Part shown: piece by piece, positions 1 to 8,224 of the stretch
Layout of the letters: the number at the start of each line of letters is the position of its first letter
Numbering within the stretch: the first letter of the stretch is position 1
From: Aldehydirespirator sp028819505
GTDB lineage: Bacteria; Actinomycetota; Acidimicrobiia; Acidimicrobiales; Aldehydirespiratoraceae
Direction: 5' to 3'
Assembly: GCA_965207755.1 (NCBI GenBank)
Contig: OZ242297.1
Coordinates: 1,240,001-1,304,000, forward strand
Length of the DNA stretch: 64,000 nt
The notes under the pieces: generated by a model
Told to the model about the DNA's origin: nothing
What the model saw: the letters and a program-made list of their open reading frames with translations, nothing else
Database searches by the model: none
Translations under genes and position numbers: made by a program

Positions 1-1
1 G

Positions 2-931
2 CTGCACCTTCTGTACGCCCGCTTCTGGCACAAGGTGCTCTACGACCTCGGCCACGTGAGCGGGCCCGAGCCGTTCAAGCGCCTCATCAACCAGGGCTAC
101 ATCCAGGCCTACGCCTACAAGGACGCCCGCGGGGTGTACGTCCCCGCCGAGGAGGTGGAGGGCTCACTGGAGGAGGGCTTCTCCCATCGGGGCGAGCCCG
201 TCGGCCGCGAGCTCGGCAAGATGGGCAAGTCGCTCAAGAACTCGGTCACGCCCGACGACATGTACGCCGCCTACGGGGCCGACACCCTGCGCCTCTACGA
301 GATGTTCATGGGCCCCATCCACCAGGACCGGCCCTGGGAGACCCGCTCGGTGGTCGGCGCCCAGCGGGTGCTGCAACGGGTGTGGCGCAACGTGGTGGAC
401 GAGGAGACCGGCGAACTGCGGATCACCGGCGAGCCGCGGATCACCGGCGAGCCGCCGGACGACGATCTGCTCCGGCTGCTGCACCGCACCATCGACGGCG
501 TTCGCTCCGACATGGAGGGCATGCGGTTCAACACCGCCATCGCCAAGCTGACCGAGCTCAACAACGAGCTCACCCGCCGGGGAACCGGCGCGCCCCGCGA
601 GGTGGCCGACATGCTGGTGCGGATGCTGGCGCCGCTGGTGCCGCACTTTGCGGAGGAGCTGTGGCACCGCCTGCACGGCGACGGCGCCGGCTCGGTGACG
701 CAGGCCGGGTTCCCGGCCGCCGACCCGGACCTGCTGGTGGACGACACCGTGGAGGTCCCAGTCCAGGTGAACGGCAGGCTGCGGGGCCGGGTGACGATCG
801 CGGCCGACGCCGATGAGAAGACCGCGGTGGCCGCGGCCCTGGCCGAGCCGAACGTGGCGGCTCGTGTGGGCGGACGCGAGCTGCGCAAGCAGCTCTACGT
901 CCCCGGCCGCATGATCACCCTGGTGGTGTAG
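2..931 (+). CDS. leuS: Leucyl-tRNA synthetase, C-terminal part (5' end outside window)
   Basis: Charges tRNA-Leu with leucine in the cytoplasm. The reading frame is open from base 2, so the gene begins before the window and about 310 residues are visible. They start with the class I core segment HLLYARFWHKVLYDLG, followed by the ATP-binding KMSKS loop in the form KMGKS (near base 221) and the sequence YGADTLRLYEMFMGP, both typical of LeuRS. The anticodon-binding helical domain and the small C-terminal domain (VQVNGRLRG) follow, and the frame ends at TAG 929-931. An 18-bp tandem duplication at 419-454 adds six residues (ITGEPR repeated) at the start of the helical domain; it keeps the frame and probably sits in a loop. 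No terminator is evident downstream, where an IS30 remnant begins about 55 bp later. Confidence 0.95.
   Translation: MHLLYARFWHKVLYDLGHVSGPEPFKRLINQGYIQAYAYKDARGVYVPAEEVEGSLEEGFSHRGEPVGRELGKMGKSLKNSVTPDDMYAAYGADTLRLYEMFMGPIHQDRPWETRSVVGAQRVLQRVWRNVVDEETGELRITGEPRITGEPPDDDLLRLLHRTIDGVRSDMEGMRFNTAIAKLTELNNELTRRGTGAPREVADMLVRMLAPLVPHFAEELWHRLHGDGAGSVTQAGFPAADPDLLVDDTVEVPVQVNGRLRGRVTIAADADEKTAVAAALAEPNVAARVGGRELRKQLYVPGRMITLVV
419..454 (+). repeat. 18-bp in-frame tandem duplication inside leuS
   Basis: Two adjacent copies of an 18-bp unit (419-436 and 437-454) each encode RITGEP. The length is a multiple of three, so the reading frame is kept. Confidence 0.9.
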
Positions 932-986
932 ATGACCGTTGGGGCGTCAACTCTCTCGACCATTCGTTGGTATTCGCCCCATGGTT

Positions 987-1174
987 GGCGACCTCCACCG
1001 GTGGATGCAAGTGATCGGCCATGATGGCCGGTCGCACCACAAGCATCCGAACCGGTGGAGGTTCCCATCATGGCACAAAGGCTCAGCTTCGACGAGCGCG
1101 CCCGGGTCGAGGCGATGCGCTCGACGGGCCGGGGAGTTCTCGCCGGGCCCAGGCCTGGCCGGAGCTGTTCGTGA
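987..1174 (+). mobile_element. Truncated IS30-family element, left end (copy A)
   Basis: An ATG at 1070 opens a 34-codon frame beginning MAQRLSFDERARVEAMRSTG, the usual N-terminus of actinobacterial IS30 transposases, which then breaks off into unrelated sequence and stops at 1172-1174. The roughly 85 bp before the ATG recur, inverted, at 20699-20807 in front of the same start codon, so 987 is the probable outer boundary of the element. An 11-bp inverted repeat (CCTCCACCGGT at 992-1002, complement at 1051-1061) lies in this leader. No remaining transposase or right end is seen. The transposase assignment rests on about 20 residues plus the second copy. The rest of the spacer up to 1290 shows nothing recognisable. 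Confidence 0.7.
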
Positions 1175-1290
1175 TGGACATGTTCCCCGTACGCGTCGGG
1201 GTCGGGGCCGCATGTGGGCCGTACACCGGGTTGCATCGCCACCGATGTGTGCGTCCGCTTCAAGGGTTGTAGGCGGCGCGAGGGCGGGTA

Positions 1291-2496
1291 TTGCGGCGGC
1301 TGTCCATATCGCAGGCCCGTCGGATGGCGCTCGCGGCTCAGGGCTTCACCGACCCCGCGCCGGCGGGACGGGTGGACCGCCGCCATCTGCGCCGGGTCAT
1401 GGGCCGCATCAAGCTGCTGCAGCTCGACTCGGTGCCGGTGGTCGTCCGGACCCAGTACCTGCCGCCCTTCTCGCGCCTGGGCCACTACGACCGCGCTCTG
1501 CTGGACAGGGTCGCCTACCGCGACGACGAGTGGTTCGAAGCCTGGGCCCACGAGGCTTCCTTGCTCCCGGTGACGGACGAGCCCCTGTTGCGCTGGCAGA
1601 AGCAACGCGCCGAGGAGGGCGACACCTGGAAGAACCTGGCCGAGCTGGCCCGAAGCGAGCCCGGCTACGTGGCCGAGGTGCTGGCCCAGGTAGAGGAACG
1701 CCCGCTGACCGCAGGCGAGCTGGTCGATCCTCGCCGCCGCGACGGTGAATGGTGGGGGAGCCGGTCGCTGGGCTCGATCGCTCTCGACTGGCTCTTCCGC
1801 ATCGGAGAGGTCGGCATCCGGCGCCGGGGCAACTTCACCAAGGAGTTCGACCTGCTGGAGCGGATCGTCCCGGCCGAGGTTCTGGCCCGCCCCACGCCCA
1901 CGGCCGAAGAGGCCCAGCGCGAGCTCCTCGTCCGCTCCGCAGCGGCCCTCGGGGTGGGCACGGCGGGCGATCTCATCGACTACTACCGGCTCCCTGTGCG
2001 CGAGGGCCGGATCAGGCTGGGCGAGGTGGTCGAGGCGGGCGGGCTCTCCGCCGCGGAGGTCGAGGGCTGGCCCGAGCCCGCCTATCTGCACCCCGCGGCG
2101 AGGCTCCCGAGGTCGGCGGACACGCTGACGGTGCTGTCGCCGTTCGACCCGATCGTGTGGAACCGCGCCCGGGCGGCCCGGCTGTGGGGCTTCGACTACC
2201 GGATCGAGATCTACGTCCCCGCGGCCGAGCGGGTCTACGGCTACTACGTGCTGCCAGTGCTCGACGGCGAGCGGCTGGCAGCCCGCCTCGACGTCAAGAC
2301 CGACCGGCCCGCCGGAGCGCTGAGGGTCCTGGGCGCCTACGCCGAGCCCCGGACGGATCACGGCCCGCTAGCCGAGCGGCTCGGCCCGCATCTGGTCGAA
2401 CTGGCCCGCTTCGTCGGCGCCGGCGAGGTCCGCTACGGCGCCCGCGGCGATCTGATCAACGCCTTGCGGGCTGTTTCGGGCGCATCCGGCGGGTAG
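1291..2496 (+). CDS. YcaQ/AlkX-type winged-helix DNA glycosylase family protein (HTH_42)
   Basis: The 401-residue product resembles the HTH_42 family, whose members AlkZ and YcaQ (AlkX) unhook DNA interstrand crosslinks by removing alkylated bases. Residues 1-50 carry the family N-terminus, including QLD at residues 44-46, which fits the QxD catalytic motif described for the YcaQ branch (QxQ in AlkZ). Downstream are the conserved stretch WFEAWAHEASLLP (about residues 80-92), a winged-helix segment and a C-terminal part containing LSPFDPIVWNR, seen across the family. The length is normal. The start is TTG at 1291; no stronger start lies nearby. It stands alone on the plus strand between an IS30 remnant and a toxin-antitoxin pair. 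Substrate specificity cannot be read from the sequence. Confidence 0.85.
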   Translation: MRRLSISQARRMALAAQGFTDPAPAGRVDRRHLRRVMGRIKLLQLDSVPVVVRTQYLPPFSRLGHYDRALLDRVAYRDDEWFEAWAHEASLLPVTDEPLLRWQKQRAEEGDTWKNLAELARSEPGYVAEVLAQVEERPLTAGELVDPRRRDGEWWGSRSLGSIALDWLFRIGEVGIRRRGNFTKEFDLLERIVPAEVLARPTPTAEEAQRELLVRSAAALGVGTAGDLIDYYRLPVREGRIRLGEVVEAGGLSAAEVEGWPEPAYLHPAARLPRSADTLTVLSPFDPIVWNRARAARLWGFDYRIEIYVPAAERVYGYYVLPVLDGERLAARLDVKTDRPAGALRVLGAYAEPRTDHGPLAERLGPHLVELARFVGAGEVRYGARGDLINALRAVSGASGG

Positions 2497-2529
2497 GGAC
2501 CCGCAGACTCGGCAGAGCCCTCCGATGGC

Positions 2530-2895
2530 TCAGGCGGCGAGCTCCAGCACAAGCCTCAGACCGGCCTCGACGCGCCACATGGTCGCAGCATCGATTCCTC
2601 CGACACGGTGGTCGAGGCGCGTCTTGTCGATGGTCAACACCTGAGCCACGTTCACCACCGAGTCTTGGCGAAGTCCCGAGTCGGCGCCCGCCAACTCCAC
2701 GTTGCCGGGTGACTCGGCCAGGCCGACGTTCGACGAGATTGTCACGCCGATCACCGTATTCAAGTCACTGAAGTTGAACGAGTCCGCCGAGACGACCAAC
2801 ACCGGACGCCGGTAGCCGGGCCCCGACCCGGCAGGCTCCGGCAGATGCGCCCACCAGATCTCGCCCCTCGCCGGCACGCCCGTCACCGTCACCAC
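2530..2895 (-). CDS. mazF: MazF/PemK-family endoribonuclease toxin
   Basis: This is probably the toxin of a type II toxin-antitoxin pair; MazF proteins cleave RNA at short sequence motifs and arrest growth. The 121-residue product begins with the MazF signature GEIWWAHLPEPAGSGPGYRRP, where the region around RRPVLVV holds the catalytic Arg of the family. The middle segment (NVVNVAQVLTIDKTRL) and the terminal helix (VEAGLRLVLEL) are also typical. The gene overlaps its upstream partner by seven bases (2889-2895), as expected for translational coupling with the antitoxin made first. It converges with the YcaQ-type gene across a 33-bp gap. Confidence 0.92.
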   Translation of the reverse strand: MVTVTGVPARGEIWWAHLPEPAGSGPGYRRPVLVVSADSFNFSDLNTVIGVTISSNVGLAESPGNVELAGADSGLRQDSVVNVAQVLTIDKTRLDHRVGGIDAATMWRVEAGLRLVLELAA

Positions 2896-3122
2896 TCCTC
2901 GCGCACGGCCTCGGACTGGGCAGCGGCCAGTCCGGGATCGAGGCGCGAGTCGATCTTGCTGTACACCTCGTTGAGCCGCCGGGTGATCTCGCTGCGGTCC
3001 TCACGGCTCACGAGCAACGAGAGCGCCTCGGCGTAGAGTTGGGAGCGGGACAGCTTGCGGCGCTTGGCCAGACGGTCGGCCTCAGCGAACAGCGGATCGG
3101 GAATGGAGACGGCAACCTTCAT
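2889..3122 (-). CDS. mazE: MazE-like ribbon-helix-helix antitoxin
   Basis: The 77-residue protein should neutralise the downstream MazF and repress its own operon. Residues 1-45 (MKVAVSIPDPLFAEADRLAK, then RKLSRSQLYAEALSLLV) form a ribbon-helix-helix DNA-binding fold, with a beta strand at residues 2-6 and two helices. The acidic and polar C-terminus (IDSRLDPGLAAAQSEAVREEW) is the usual disordered toxin-binding tail. ATG at 3120-3122 is the first start of the frame. The bases upstream include the near-palindromic CATACCCGGTATG at 3133-3145, which overlaps the likely promoter and is a plausible operator. Confidence 0.9.
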   Translation of the reverse strand: MKVAVSIPDPLFAEADRLAKRRKLSRSQLYAEALSLLVSREDRSEITRRLNEVYSKIDSRLDPGLAAAQSEAVREEW

Positions 3123-3202
3123 GTTCTGATCATACCCGGTATGACCCAGTCGTCAAGTGGCGCTGCAGCCCCTGTGAAGGTGGGCTTCCCGCGCGTCCGA
3201 CT

Positions 3203-3270
3203 CGCCGAGACGCGGGGCGCACGTCGTCGACGCCGAGACGCGGGGCGCACGTCGTCGGCGCCGAGATGCG
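3203..3270. repeat. 28-bp tandem repeat, about 2.4 copies
   Basis: Units begin at 3203, 3231 and 3259 with CGCCGAGA and contain GCGGGGCGCACGTCGTC. The third copy is partial and runs up to the end of the neighbouring ATPase remnant. Confidence 0.85.
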
Positions 3271-3271
3271 C

Positions 3272-4006
3272 TCAGCCTTCGCTCAGACGGCGGTGTTTGG
3301 CCAGGCCGGCTTGCAGGAGTTTCTGGGCGTCGCGGGCGCCGAGGTCGAGGAAGCCGTCGGGCCAGTCCTCGCTCAGTCCGCCCAGCGGGTTGATGTCCGA
3401 CGCCCGGAAGGACGTGTGTCCGTTGTCGTCTCGCTCGGCGAACACGATCCGGACGAGTCCGCCGACGTCGTCGGTCTCGGCTTCGGCGACGCGGCGCCTC
3501 AGGCGGTTGACGAGATGCTCGCCGTGGGTCTCGACGATGATCTGTCGCCCGCTGGCGACCCAGGCGAGGAGGAAGTCGGCGAGGCGCATCTGAAGGGCTG
3601 GATGCAGGTGCAGTTCAGGCTGCTCCAGCAGCACAATGTCGCCCGGTTCGGCCAACAGGCAGACCGCGAGAACTGGCAGCACCTGGCTGACACCGACACC
3701 GACTGACGTGAGGTCGACCGGTCGGTCCATCTCAGGCGGCCGCACCCCGACGCCGACACCCGCACGGCCGCGAGCCTCGACGGTCACGTCCTCGACGATC
3801 CCCAACTCTCGTAGCCAGTGCTGCAAGCCGTCCACCAGGTCGGCCTGTCCGAGTCCTGGCACATCGACCGGCTCCGTGCCGTGCCATTGAATCACGCGCG
3901 CCAGATGCTCCCCGGCTGCGCCGACATCCGGACGGCCCACGTCGCTGAAATCCGAGAACGCGCGCGGCTCCTGCCTCAGCGATCTGGGTGCGGGCGATTC
4001 TGGCAT
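3272..4006 (-). pseudogene. AAA ATPase (DUF3696-type), C-terminal remnant lacking Walker A
   Basis: About 240 residues match the C-terminal half of ABC-like AAA ATPases of the DUF3696/OLD-like group. Visible are the DVGAAGEH segment, an ABC-type signature (TSVGVGVSQVLPVL), a Walker B with catalytic Glu (DIVLLEQPELHLHP) and a switch His (IIVETHGEHL). Family members are usually 350-500 residues and carry a Walker A loop in the first 60. Here no P-loop can be found in any minus-strand frame upstream, so the protein could not bind ATP in the normal way. The gene lies between MazEF and HipBA, a typical place for decayed defence genes. An intact small protein starting at 4006 cannot be fully excluded. 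Confidence 0.7.
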
Positions 4007-4443
4007 GGCCGCGCTCAGGTCTCGTTTCTGGTGCCGCCACCTCGAGCGTCAACGAGGCTTGGGGCTCTGCTCCGTTGCCTTCTGGAGCCTCATCTCTGGC
4101 AGTCACCAAGTCTGCTCGGAAAGACACTTCACCGTCGGCTCCGACGGTGCGGACATCATCGAAGGAGGGCGCCCACCCAGCCGCGCATGTTGATAGCGCA
4201 CGGCCCCGGCGGATCGTGGCTATGGGCGGCGTGCTCGAAGCTGTTTCCGCTTCGCTTGGTCGAGCGGGGGTAGAGAACAGCGTCAGGTCGCAGGTCCGTG
4301 GCCAGGATCACCGGACGAACCTTGCCGCCTCCGAAAGGTGTGCCTCGCTTGGCGCCGGCGCCGCGGCTCGGGATGGCCCGGAACCACGAGCCCGGCGGGT
4401 ACTCGAAGCCGAGAAGTGCTCGGAGAGCGTCGAACCCTCTCAA
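4007..4443 (-). pseudogene. Frameshifted hypothetical gene
   Basis: A frame starting at 4443 encodes FGGGKVRPVILATDLRP, then a His/Pro-rich stretch, and stops at 4156. A neighbouring frame (PSFDDVRTVGADGEV and onward) continues smoothly from just before that stop to about 4050. One frameshift near 4160 would therefore join them into a protein of roughly 130 residues. RPVILATDLRP weakly resembles the core of PemK-like toxins, but no full signature is present, so no function is assigned. Confidence 0.35.
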
Positions 4444-4455
4444 TGCGGCCGAACC

Positions 4456-5733
4456 CTACCGTCCCAGCGGTTGGAGTCCCTTGAGGATCTTGTCGGACAG
4501 GGCCTGCGCTGAGCGGTGCAGTGGGACCAGGGTTCGGGATGAGCGGTCTTCGGCGGACAGGCCGTCGATGGTGTCGCTGATGGCCGCAGGCGTGTCCCGC
4601 AGGAGTTGGACGGCGCGGTCAGCAGTCCTGGTGGGGTCGAGTCCGAGGTCCAGAGCCGCGCCGGCCCAGGCATCGCGAGCGCCCATCGCGCCCACGGAGC
4701 GGTTGTCGCCACACGACATGGCGGTGCGCAGATCGAACAGGTCCCGCTGGGCGTAGGGCAGGAAGGAGATCACGTCGTAGAGGGGGGCGAGGTGGACGTC
4801 GGACCCGTCGAGGATCAGGCTGTAGTTCTTGGCGTGGGCGTCGGGGGCCGCGAGCGCCCAGTTGTAGACGAGAGCGTCGCAGAATCGCTCCACGTCGGCC
4901 CTCGCGTCAGTCGACTCCCGCCGGAGCAGGTCCGCGATCTCCCGTGGCCCGGGGCCGCCGTAGGCCTGGTACTTGTCCTCCGGATGCAGGTTGAGGGCCT
5001 GGCAGACGTCTTCATGGTGCCGTCGTCTGAGCGACCCCTCCCGGAGCGTGCGGTCGAAGCGGGCCACGACGACGACTCGCTCCGACTCGAATCTCGTCAA
5101 CTCGGTCGGGGCCGCGTCGAGGCCGAGACGGCGAGCGGCCGCCATGCACACGTGCTCGACGACCTCTGCGTCAGTGTGGTTGGCGATCCCCGGCTTCAGG
5201 ATGTGTGTGGTGGGGACATCGCCGTAGGGGACGCTCCACTGCGGGCCGTCCCGGTGCAGCGCGCACTTGGCCTGCGCTCCGGCCAGACTGAACTGCCCGC
5301 GGGCGCCGATCCCCTCCCAGGCGGACCAGTCTTGCCGGGCGCGCCGGATCCACGCGGCAATCTGGGGCTCGCTCATGGGCTCCAGGCCGCTGGATCGGGC
5401 GTGGAGGGACTCCTCGCGGCCGGGGCGGCAGAACTGCACCGCTCCAGCGCAGTCCAGCCCGACCGGGGTGCCCAGCAGGTCCACTGGCCGTGCGCTGGGC
5501 GCTTCGTTCCGGGCTGCCCACCGCCTCCGCACCGCGACGTTGTCCGGCAGGAGGCCGTCGAGCCATCTCTCGACTTCGTACGCCCCGCGCCCGAGGGGGG
5601 CGCTCAGCGACAACGGCGTGCTGCGGGGATCACGGAGGTACGTGTCGGCGTAACGGAACTCGGCGGTCCCAGGCCAGGTCGCGGTGATGGTCCCGGCGAA
5701 ACGGCCTTCGAGGAATGCCAACAGGTCAGCCAC
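4456..5733 (-). CDS. hipA: HipA-family serine/threonine kinase toxin
   Basis: The 425-residue protein matches the HipA toxin family; Escherichia coli HipA phosphorylates glutamyl-tRNA synthetase and induces dormancy. The N-terminal subdomain (residues 1-100) includes LSLSAPLGRGAYE and LLPDN. The regulatory loop FSLAGAQAK places Ser149 where E. coli HipA has its autophosphorylated Ser150. The catalytic segment PDAHAKNYS (Asp298) and the metal-binding PLYD (Asp320) correspond to Asp309 and Asp332 of E. coli HipA. All expected catalytic residues appear present, so the kinase is probably active. It overlaps hipB by eight bases (5726-5733) and is made after it. Its actual target is unknown. Confidence 0.93.
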   Translation of the reverse strand: MADLLAFLEGRFAGTITATWPGTAEFRYADTYLRDPRSTPLSLSAPLGRGAYEVERWLDGLLPDNVAVRRRWAARNEAPSARPVDLLGTPVGLDCAGAVQFCRPGREESLHARSSGLEPMSEPQIAAWIRRARQDWSAWEGIGARGQFSLAGAQAKCALHRDGPQWSVPYGDVPTTHILKPGIANHTDAEVVEHVCMAAARRLGLDAAPTELTRFESERVVVVARFDRTLREGSLRRRHHEDVCQALNLHPEDKYQAYGGPGPREIADLLRRESTDARADVERFCDALVYNWALAAPDAHAKNYSLILDGSDVHLAPLYDVISFLPYAQRDLFDLRTAMSCGDNRSVGAMGARDAWAGAALDLGLDPTRTADRAVQLLRDTPAAISDTIDGLSAEDRSSRTLVPLHRSAQALSDKILKGLQPLGR

Positions 5734-6022
5734 GGGCGTCCTGGGCCTCTGGACGGCGGGCGCTCTCGGCCATGGGCACGAACGCCAACTCGTATCCCAA
5801 CGCGAACAGGACGGCGTTGAGGGTCTCCACGCGAGCGCCGCGCTGTCCGTTCTCCATCAGCGAGACCACCTCGCGGGACACCGACGCGGCCGCGGCCAGG
5901 TCCGCCTGTGTGATGCCGGCGTCGCGGCGTGCGCTGCGCAGTGCTCTGCCGATCCGGCTGGGAGAGCGCATCCCCACAAACGACAGGGGATCGGCACTGC
6001 CTGGAACTGCCGTGTCGTGCAT
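5726..6022 (-). CDS. hipB: HipB-like XRE-family antitoxin
   Basis: This antitoxin and repressor partner of HipA carries a helix-turn-helix of the XRE type (IGRALRSARRDAGITQADLA, then VSREVVSLMENG), followed by LETLNAVLFALGYELAFVP-like sequence (here VETLNAVLFALGYELAF), where HipB normally forms its dimer strand. I chose ATG at 6020-6022, giving 98 residues, close to the family's usual 70-100; the same frame stays open to an ATG at 6085. Translation overlaps the hipA start, so the pair should be coupled. The region upstream to 6280 should hold the promoter and operators, but I do not see clear HipB-type inverted repeats. Confidence 0.88.
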   Translation of the reverse strand: MHDTAVPGSADPLSFVGMRSPSRIGRALRSARRDAGITQADLAAAASVSREVVSLMENGQRGARVETLNAVLFALGYELAFVPMAESARRPEAQDARG

Positions 6023-6280
6023 GCCCGGATCGTACTCGTGTGATGCCAAGCCGACATTCTGACAGATGTGACCCAAACCCGACATAGCAGAAGATGTGTC
6101 CTAGGCGTCACAGTGTGGCGCTCTCTGTGCCGGGAACTCCTGTCGGGCACCTCCGCAGCGGGTGAAGCGGCGAGCAATTCGCGGCCAAGTAGGGAACCGG
6201 CCTGCACGTCCGAGCCCGTGGCGGCGGCGCGGGTGCTGTGGACAGCGTGAAGAGCGGGCGACGGGGTAGCGTCTGGGGCG

Positions 6281-6616
6281 GTGAGCGTCGCGGTTGAGCC
6301 TCGGGATCTGGCGTCGGCCGCGGCCGGGCACGGGCCGACGGCCTTCGTGCTGACAGTGGGCGACGACGGGCGGACCCGGGTCATCCATGTGAAGGTCGAC
6401 ATCGACGGCCGGGGCGTGATCCGGGCGGTGGTCGGCCGGGGCGCGGCGGCCAACGCGGTGGCCCGGCCCGACGTGGTCGTGCTGTGGTCGCCGGCCGCCG
6501 ACGGGTTCAGCCTCATCGCCGACGGGGTCGCATCGGTGGACGGCGAGCCGAGGCCAGACACGCCGATCACCATCGAGGTCCTCTCCGCGGTCAGGCACCG
6601 TCCCGCCCCCGTCTGA
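6281..6616 (+). CDS. Pyridoxamine 5'-phosphate oxidase-like (FMN/F420 split-barrel) protein
   Basis: The 111-residue protein has the alternating strand pattern of the flavin-binding split barrel: AFVLTVGDDGRTRVIHVKV, then GVIRAVVGRGAAANAVARPDVVVLWSP, then FSLIADGVASVDG. Relatives bind FMN or F420 and act as small oxidoreductases or heme/flavin-binding proteins; the substrate cannot be predicted. The start is GTG at 6281. It lies 11 bp before the Nudix gene on the same strand and may be cotranscribed with it. Confidence 0.7.
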   Translation: MSVAVEPRDLASAAAGHGPTAFVLTVGDDGRTRVIHVKVDIDGRGVIRAVVGRGAAANAVARPDVVVLWSPAADGFSLIADGVASVDGEPRPDTPITIEVLSAVRHRPAPV

Positions 6617-6627
6617 GAGCGGAGTCC

Positions 6628-7128
6628 GTGTCGTTCCTGATCCGGCGCCCGGCGGCCCGCTGCGTGCTGCTCGACGGCGCCGGGCGGGTGTTCCTGATCC
6701 GATCCGAGGATCCGATCGACCCTCACAAGCCGGAGTGGCTGGAGATCCCCGGGGGCGGGATCGGCCGCGGCGAGGACTCCGCTGCGGCCTGCCGGCGCGA
6801 GCTGCGCGAGGAGACCGGCATCACCGACGTGGAGATGGGGCCGTGCGTATGGACCCAGTACGTGGAGTACACCTTCTGCGGCATGCGCTTCGAGTCGCAC
6901 GAGCGGATCCACGTGGCTTGGTGCAACGGCGGCGAATACCGGCCCCGCGGCCTGGAAGCGCTCGAGGCGGCCGCCTTCATCGAGGCGGGCTGGTGGACGC
7001 TCGACGAGCTGCTGGCCAACGACGAGCCCACGGTTCCCGCACGCCTGAGAGACTTCCTCGGTGCGGTGGTGGCCGGCGACCTGGCCGAGCAGCCGATCGA
7101 CATCTCGCCCGATCTGCCGACGGCTTAG
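6628..7128 (+). CDS. Nudix hydrolase
   Basis: The 166-residue protein should hydrolyse a nucleoside diphosphate linked to another moiety. A perfect Nudix box is present: GGIGRGEDSAAACR followed by RELREETGI, matching Gx5Ex7REUxEExGU, with the Mg-binding glutamates in REXXEE. The preceding segment RCVLLDGAGRVFLIRSEDP and IPGGGI are typical of the fold. I chose the GTG at 6628, which follows the GGAG at 6621-6624; the frame is open further upstream through the previous gene. The substrate is undetermined. Confidence 0.88.
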   Translation: MSFLIRRPAARCVLLDGAGRVFLIRSEDPIDPHKPEWLEIPGGGIGRGEDSAAACRRELREETGITDVEMGPCVWTQYVEYTFCGMRFESHERIHVAWCNGGEYRPRGLEALEAAAFIEAGWWTLDELLANDEPTVPARLRDFLGAVVAGDLAEQPIDISPDLPTA

Positions 7129-7143
7129 GGGCGGCGAGGATGG

Positions 7144-7404
7144 CTACCAGGCGTCGTCGCGGTCGGCTCGGTCGGCTGCGCTGACTCCGTAGCCGACGAT
7201 TATCGACGGCAACAGCAGCAGGGACCCGACCACCAGAGCGACCGCGGCGATCGTGGCCGGCGCGGCGGTGAAGCCGGTCGCGAATCCGGCCGCGAACGCA
7301 GCCAGCGACACGCCGTACAGCGAGTAGCCCGCTCTCCGTCCCGACCGGGCCAAGCGGGCCAGGCGCTGTCTCCTCTCGAGGACCGGGTCGGTGGATCCCG
7401 TCAT
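7144..7404 (-). CDS. Small membrane protein with two transmembrane segments
   Basis: This 86-residue protein of unknown function has a basic N-terminus (ERRQRLARLARSGRR), then two hydrophobic segments, about residues 28-48 and 51-72, and a short charged tail. Its start overlaps the end of the upstream lipoprotein gene by four bases (7401-7404), so the two are probably translated together. The basic N-terminus suggests that both ends are cytoplasmic. Confidence 0.65.
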   Translation of the reverse strand: MTGSTDPVLERRQRLARLARSGRRAGYSLYGVSLAAFAAGFATGFTAAPATIAAVALVVGSLLLLPSIIVGYGVSAADRADRDDAW

Positions 7405-8075
7405 CGGGCTGCGCCTCTAGCGGAGCCCGACACGGATTCGTCGTCAGGGTCGTGCAGCCAGCAGTGGACGCCGCGGTAGCGGGCCACCTCGTGCTCGAAG
7501 TTGGTGCGATTGGGGGTGAACACCCCGATCTCGTACACAGACAACTCGTAGAGCTCCCCCACGAACCCCTCGAACTGCTCGTAGCACACCCTCAGGGCGA
7601 AGCCGCGCACCGCGTCGTCGCCCGGGTAGATGGCGGGATGGGGGGCGTCCAAGTCGAAGGTGTGGTACACCTCGGCCCAGTGGGGCTCGTCGCACCCGGT
7701 CCGGGCCGTGATCGCTAGCCGCCGACCGGCCTGCAGACCCTCGATCCGGTTGAAGCAGTCGCCCTCGACGAGGCTGTACTCGCTGATGATCTCGCCGGGG
7801 ATGTCCAGCGGGTCGATCGGGCCCAACTCGCCGGAATCGTTCGACTCGCCGTCGGCGGCAACGTCGGTAGCGGTGTCCGGCCGGGCGCCGGCGCCACCCT
7901 CGAGGGCCGCGACCACGTCCGCGGTGTTCGTGGGACCCGATGCGGCCACTGCCGCAGCCGGGTCGGTCACGACCCCGCCCCGGTCTTCGGGACCGCTGCT
8001 GCACCCGGCCAGCAGCACGGCCGCCGCCGCGGCGCCATGAAGCGAGCGCCCGAGGACTCGGGAAGCCAATCCCAT
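7401..8075 (-). CDS. Septum-formation-family lipoprotein
   Basis: A signal peptide with lipobox (AAAAAVLLAGC) starts the protein, so it should be lipid-anchored outside the membrane. I chose ATG at 8073-8075 because it places the lipobox about 25 residues in; the frame is open to 8126. After an Ala/Gly/Asp-rich linker, the region from GDCFNRIEG to HCWLHDP carries the paired cysteines and CDEPHWAEVYHTF pattern of the actinobacterial Septum_form (PF13845-like) domain. The biochemical role of that domain is not established. The gene is followed by a coupled small membrane protein. Confidence 0.75.
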   Translation of the reverse strand: MGLASRVLGRSLHGAAAAAVLLAGCSSGPEDRGGVVTDPAAAVAASGPTNTADVVAALEGGAGARPDTATDVAADGESNDSGELGPIDPLDIPGEIISEYSLVEGDCFNRIEGLQAGRRLAITARTGCDEPHWAEVYHTFDLDAPHPAIYPGDDAVRGFALRVCYEQFEGFVGELYELSVYEIGVFTPNRTNFEHEVARYRGVHCWLHDPDDESVSGSARGAAR

Positions 8076-8164
8076 CGAGCCGGAGACTAGGACCTTGACA
8101 TCTAGAGTGTGCGCCCGTGCAGCCACGGGCTCTGGTCGCCGAGTTCATCGAAGCGACAGGTGCG

Positions 8165-8215
8165 CGTTCTCTGCGCAGATGAGCCGCTGATAGCGGCTTC
8201 GTTGCGCACAGAACG
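8165..8215. other. Long two-stage hairpin in the tag leader
   Basis: Bases 8165-8177 (CGTTCTCTGCGCA) pair with 8203-8215 with one mismatch. Inside, AGCCGCT (8182-8188) pairs with AGCGGCT (8192-8198). The hairpin ends ten bases before the tag start codon and directly abuts its GGAG (8215-8218). It could be a leader structure controlling tag or a bidirectional terminator. Confidence 0.6.
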
Positions 8216-8224
8216 GAGACGACC

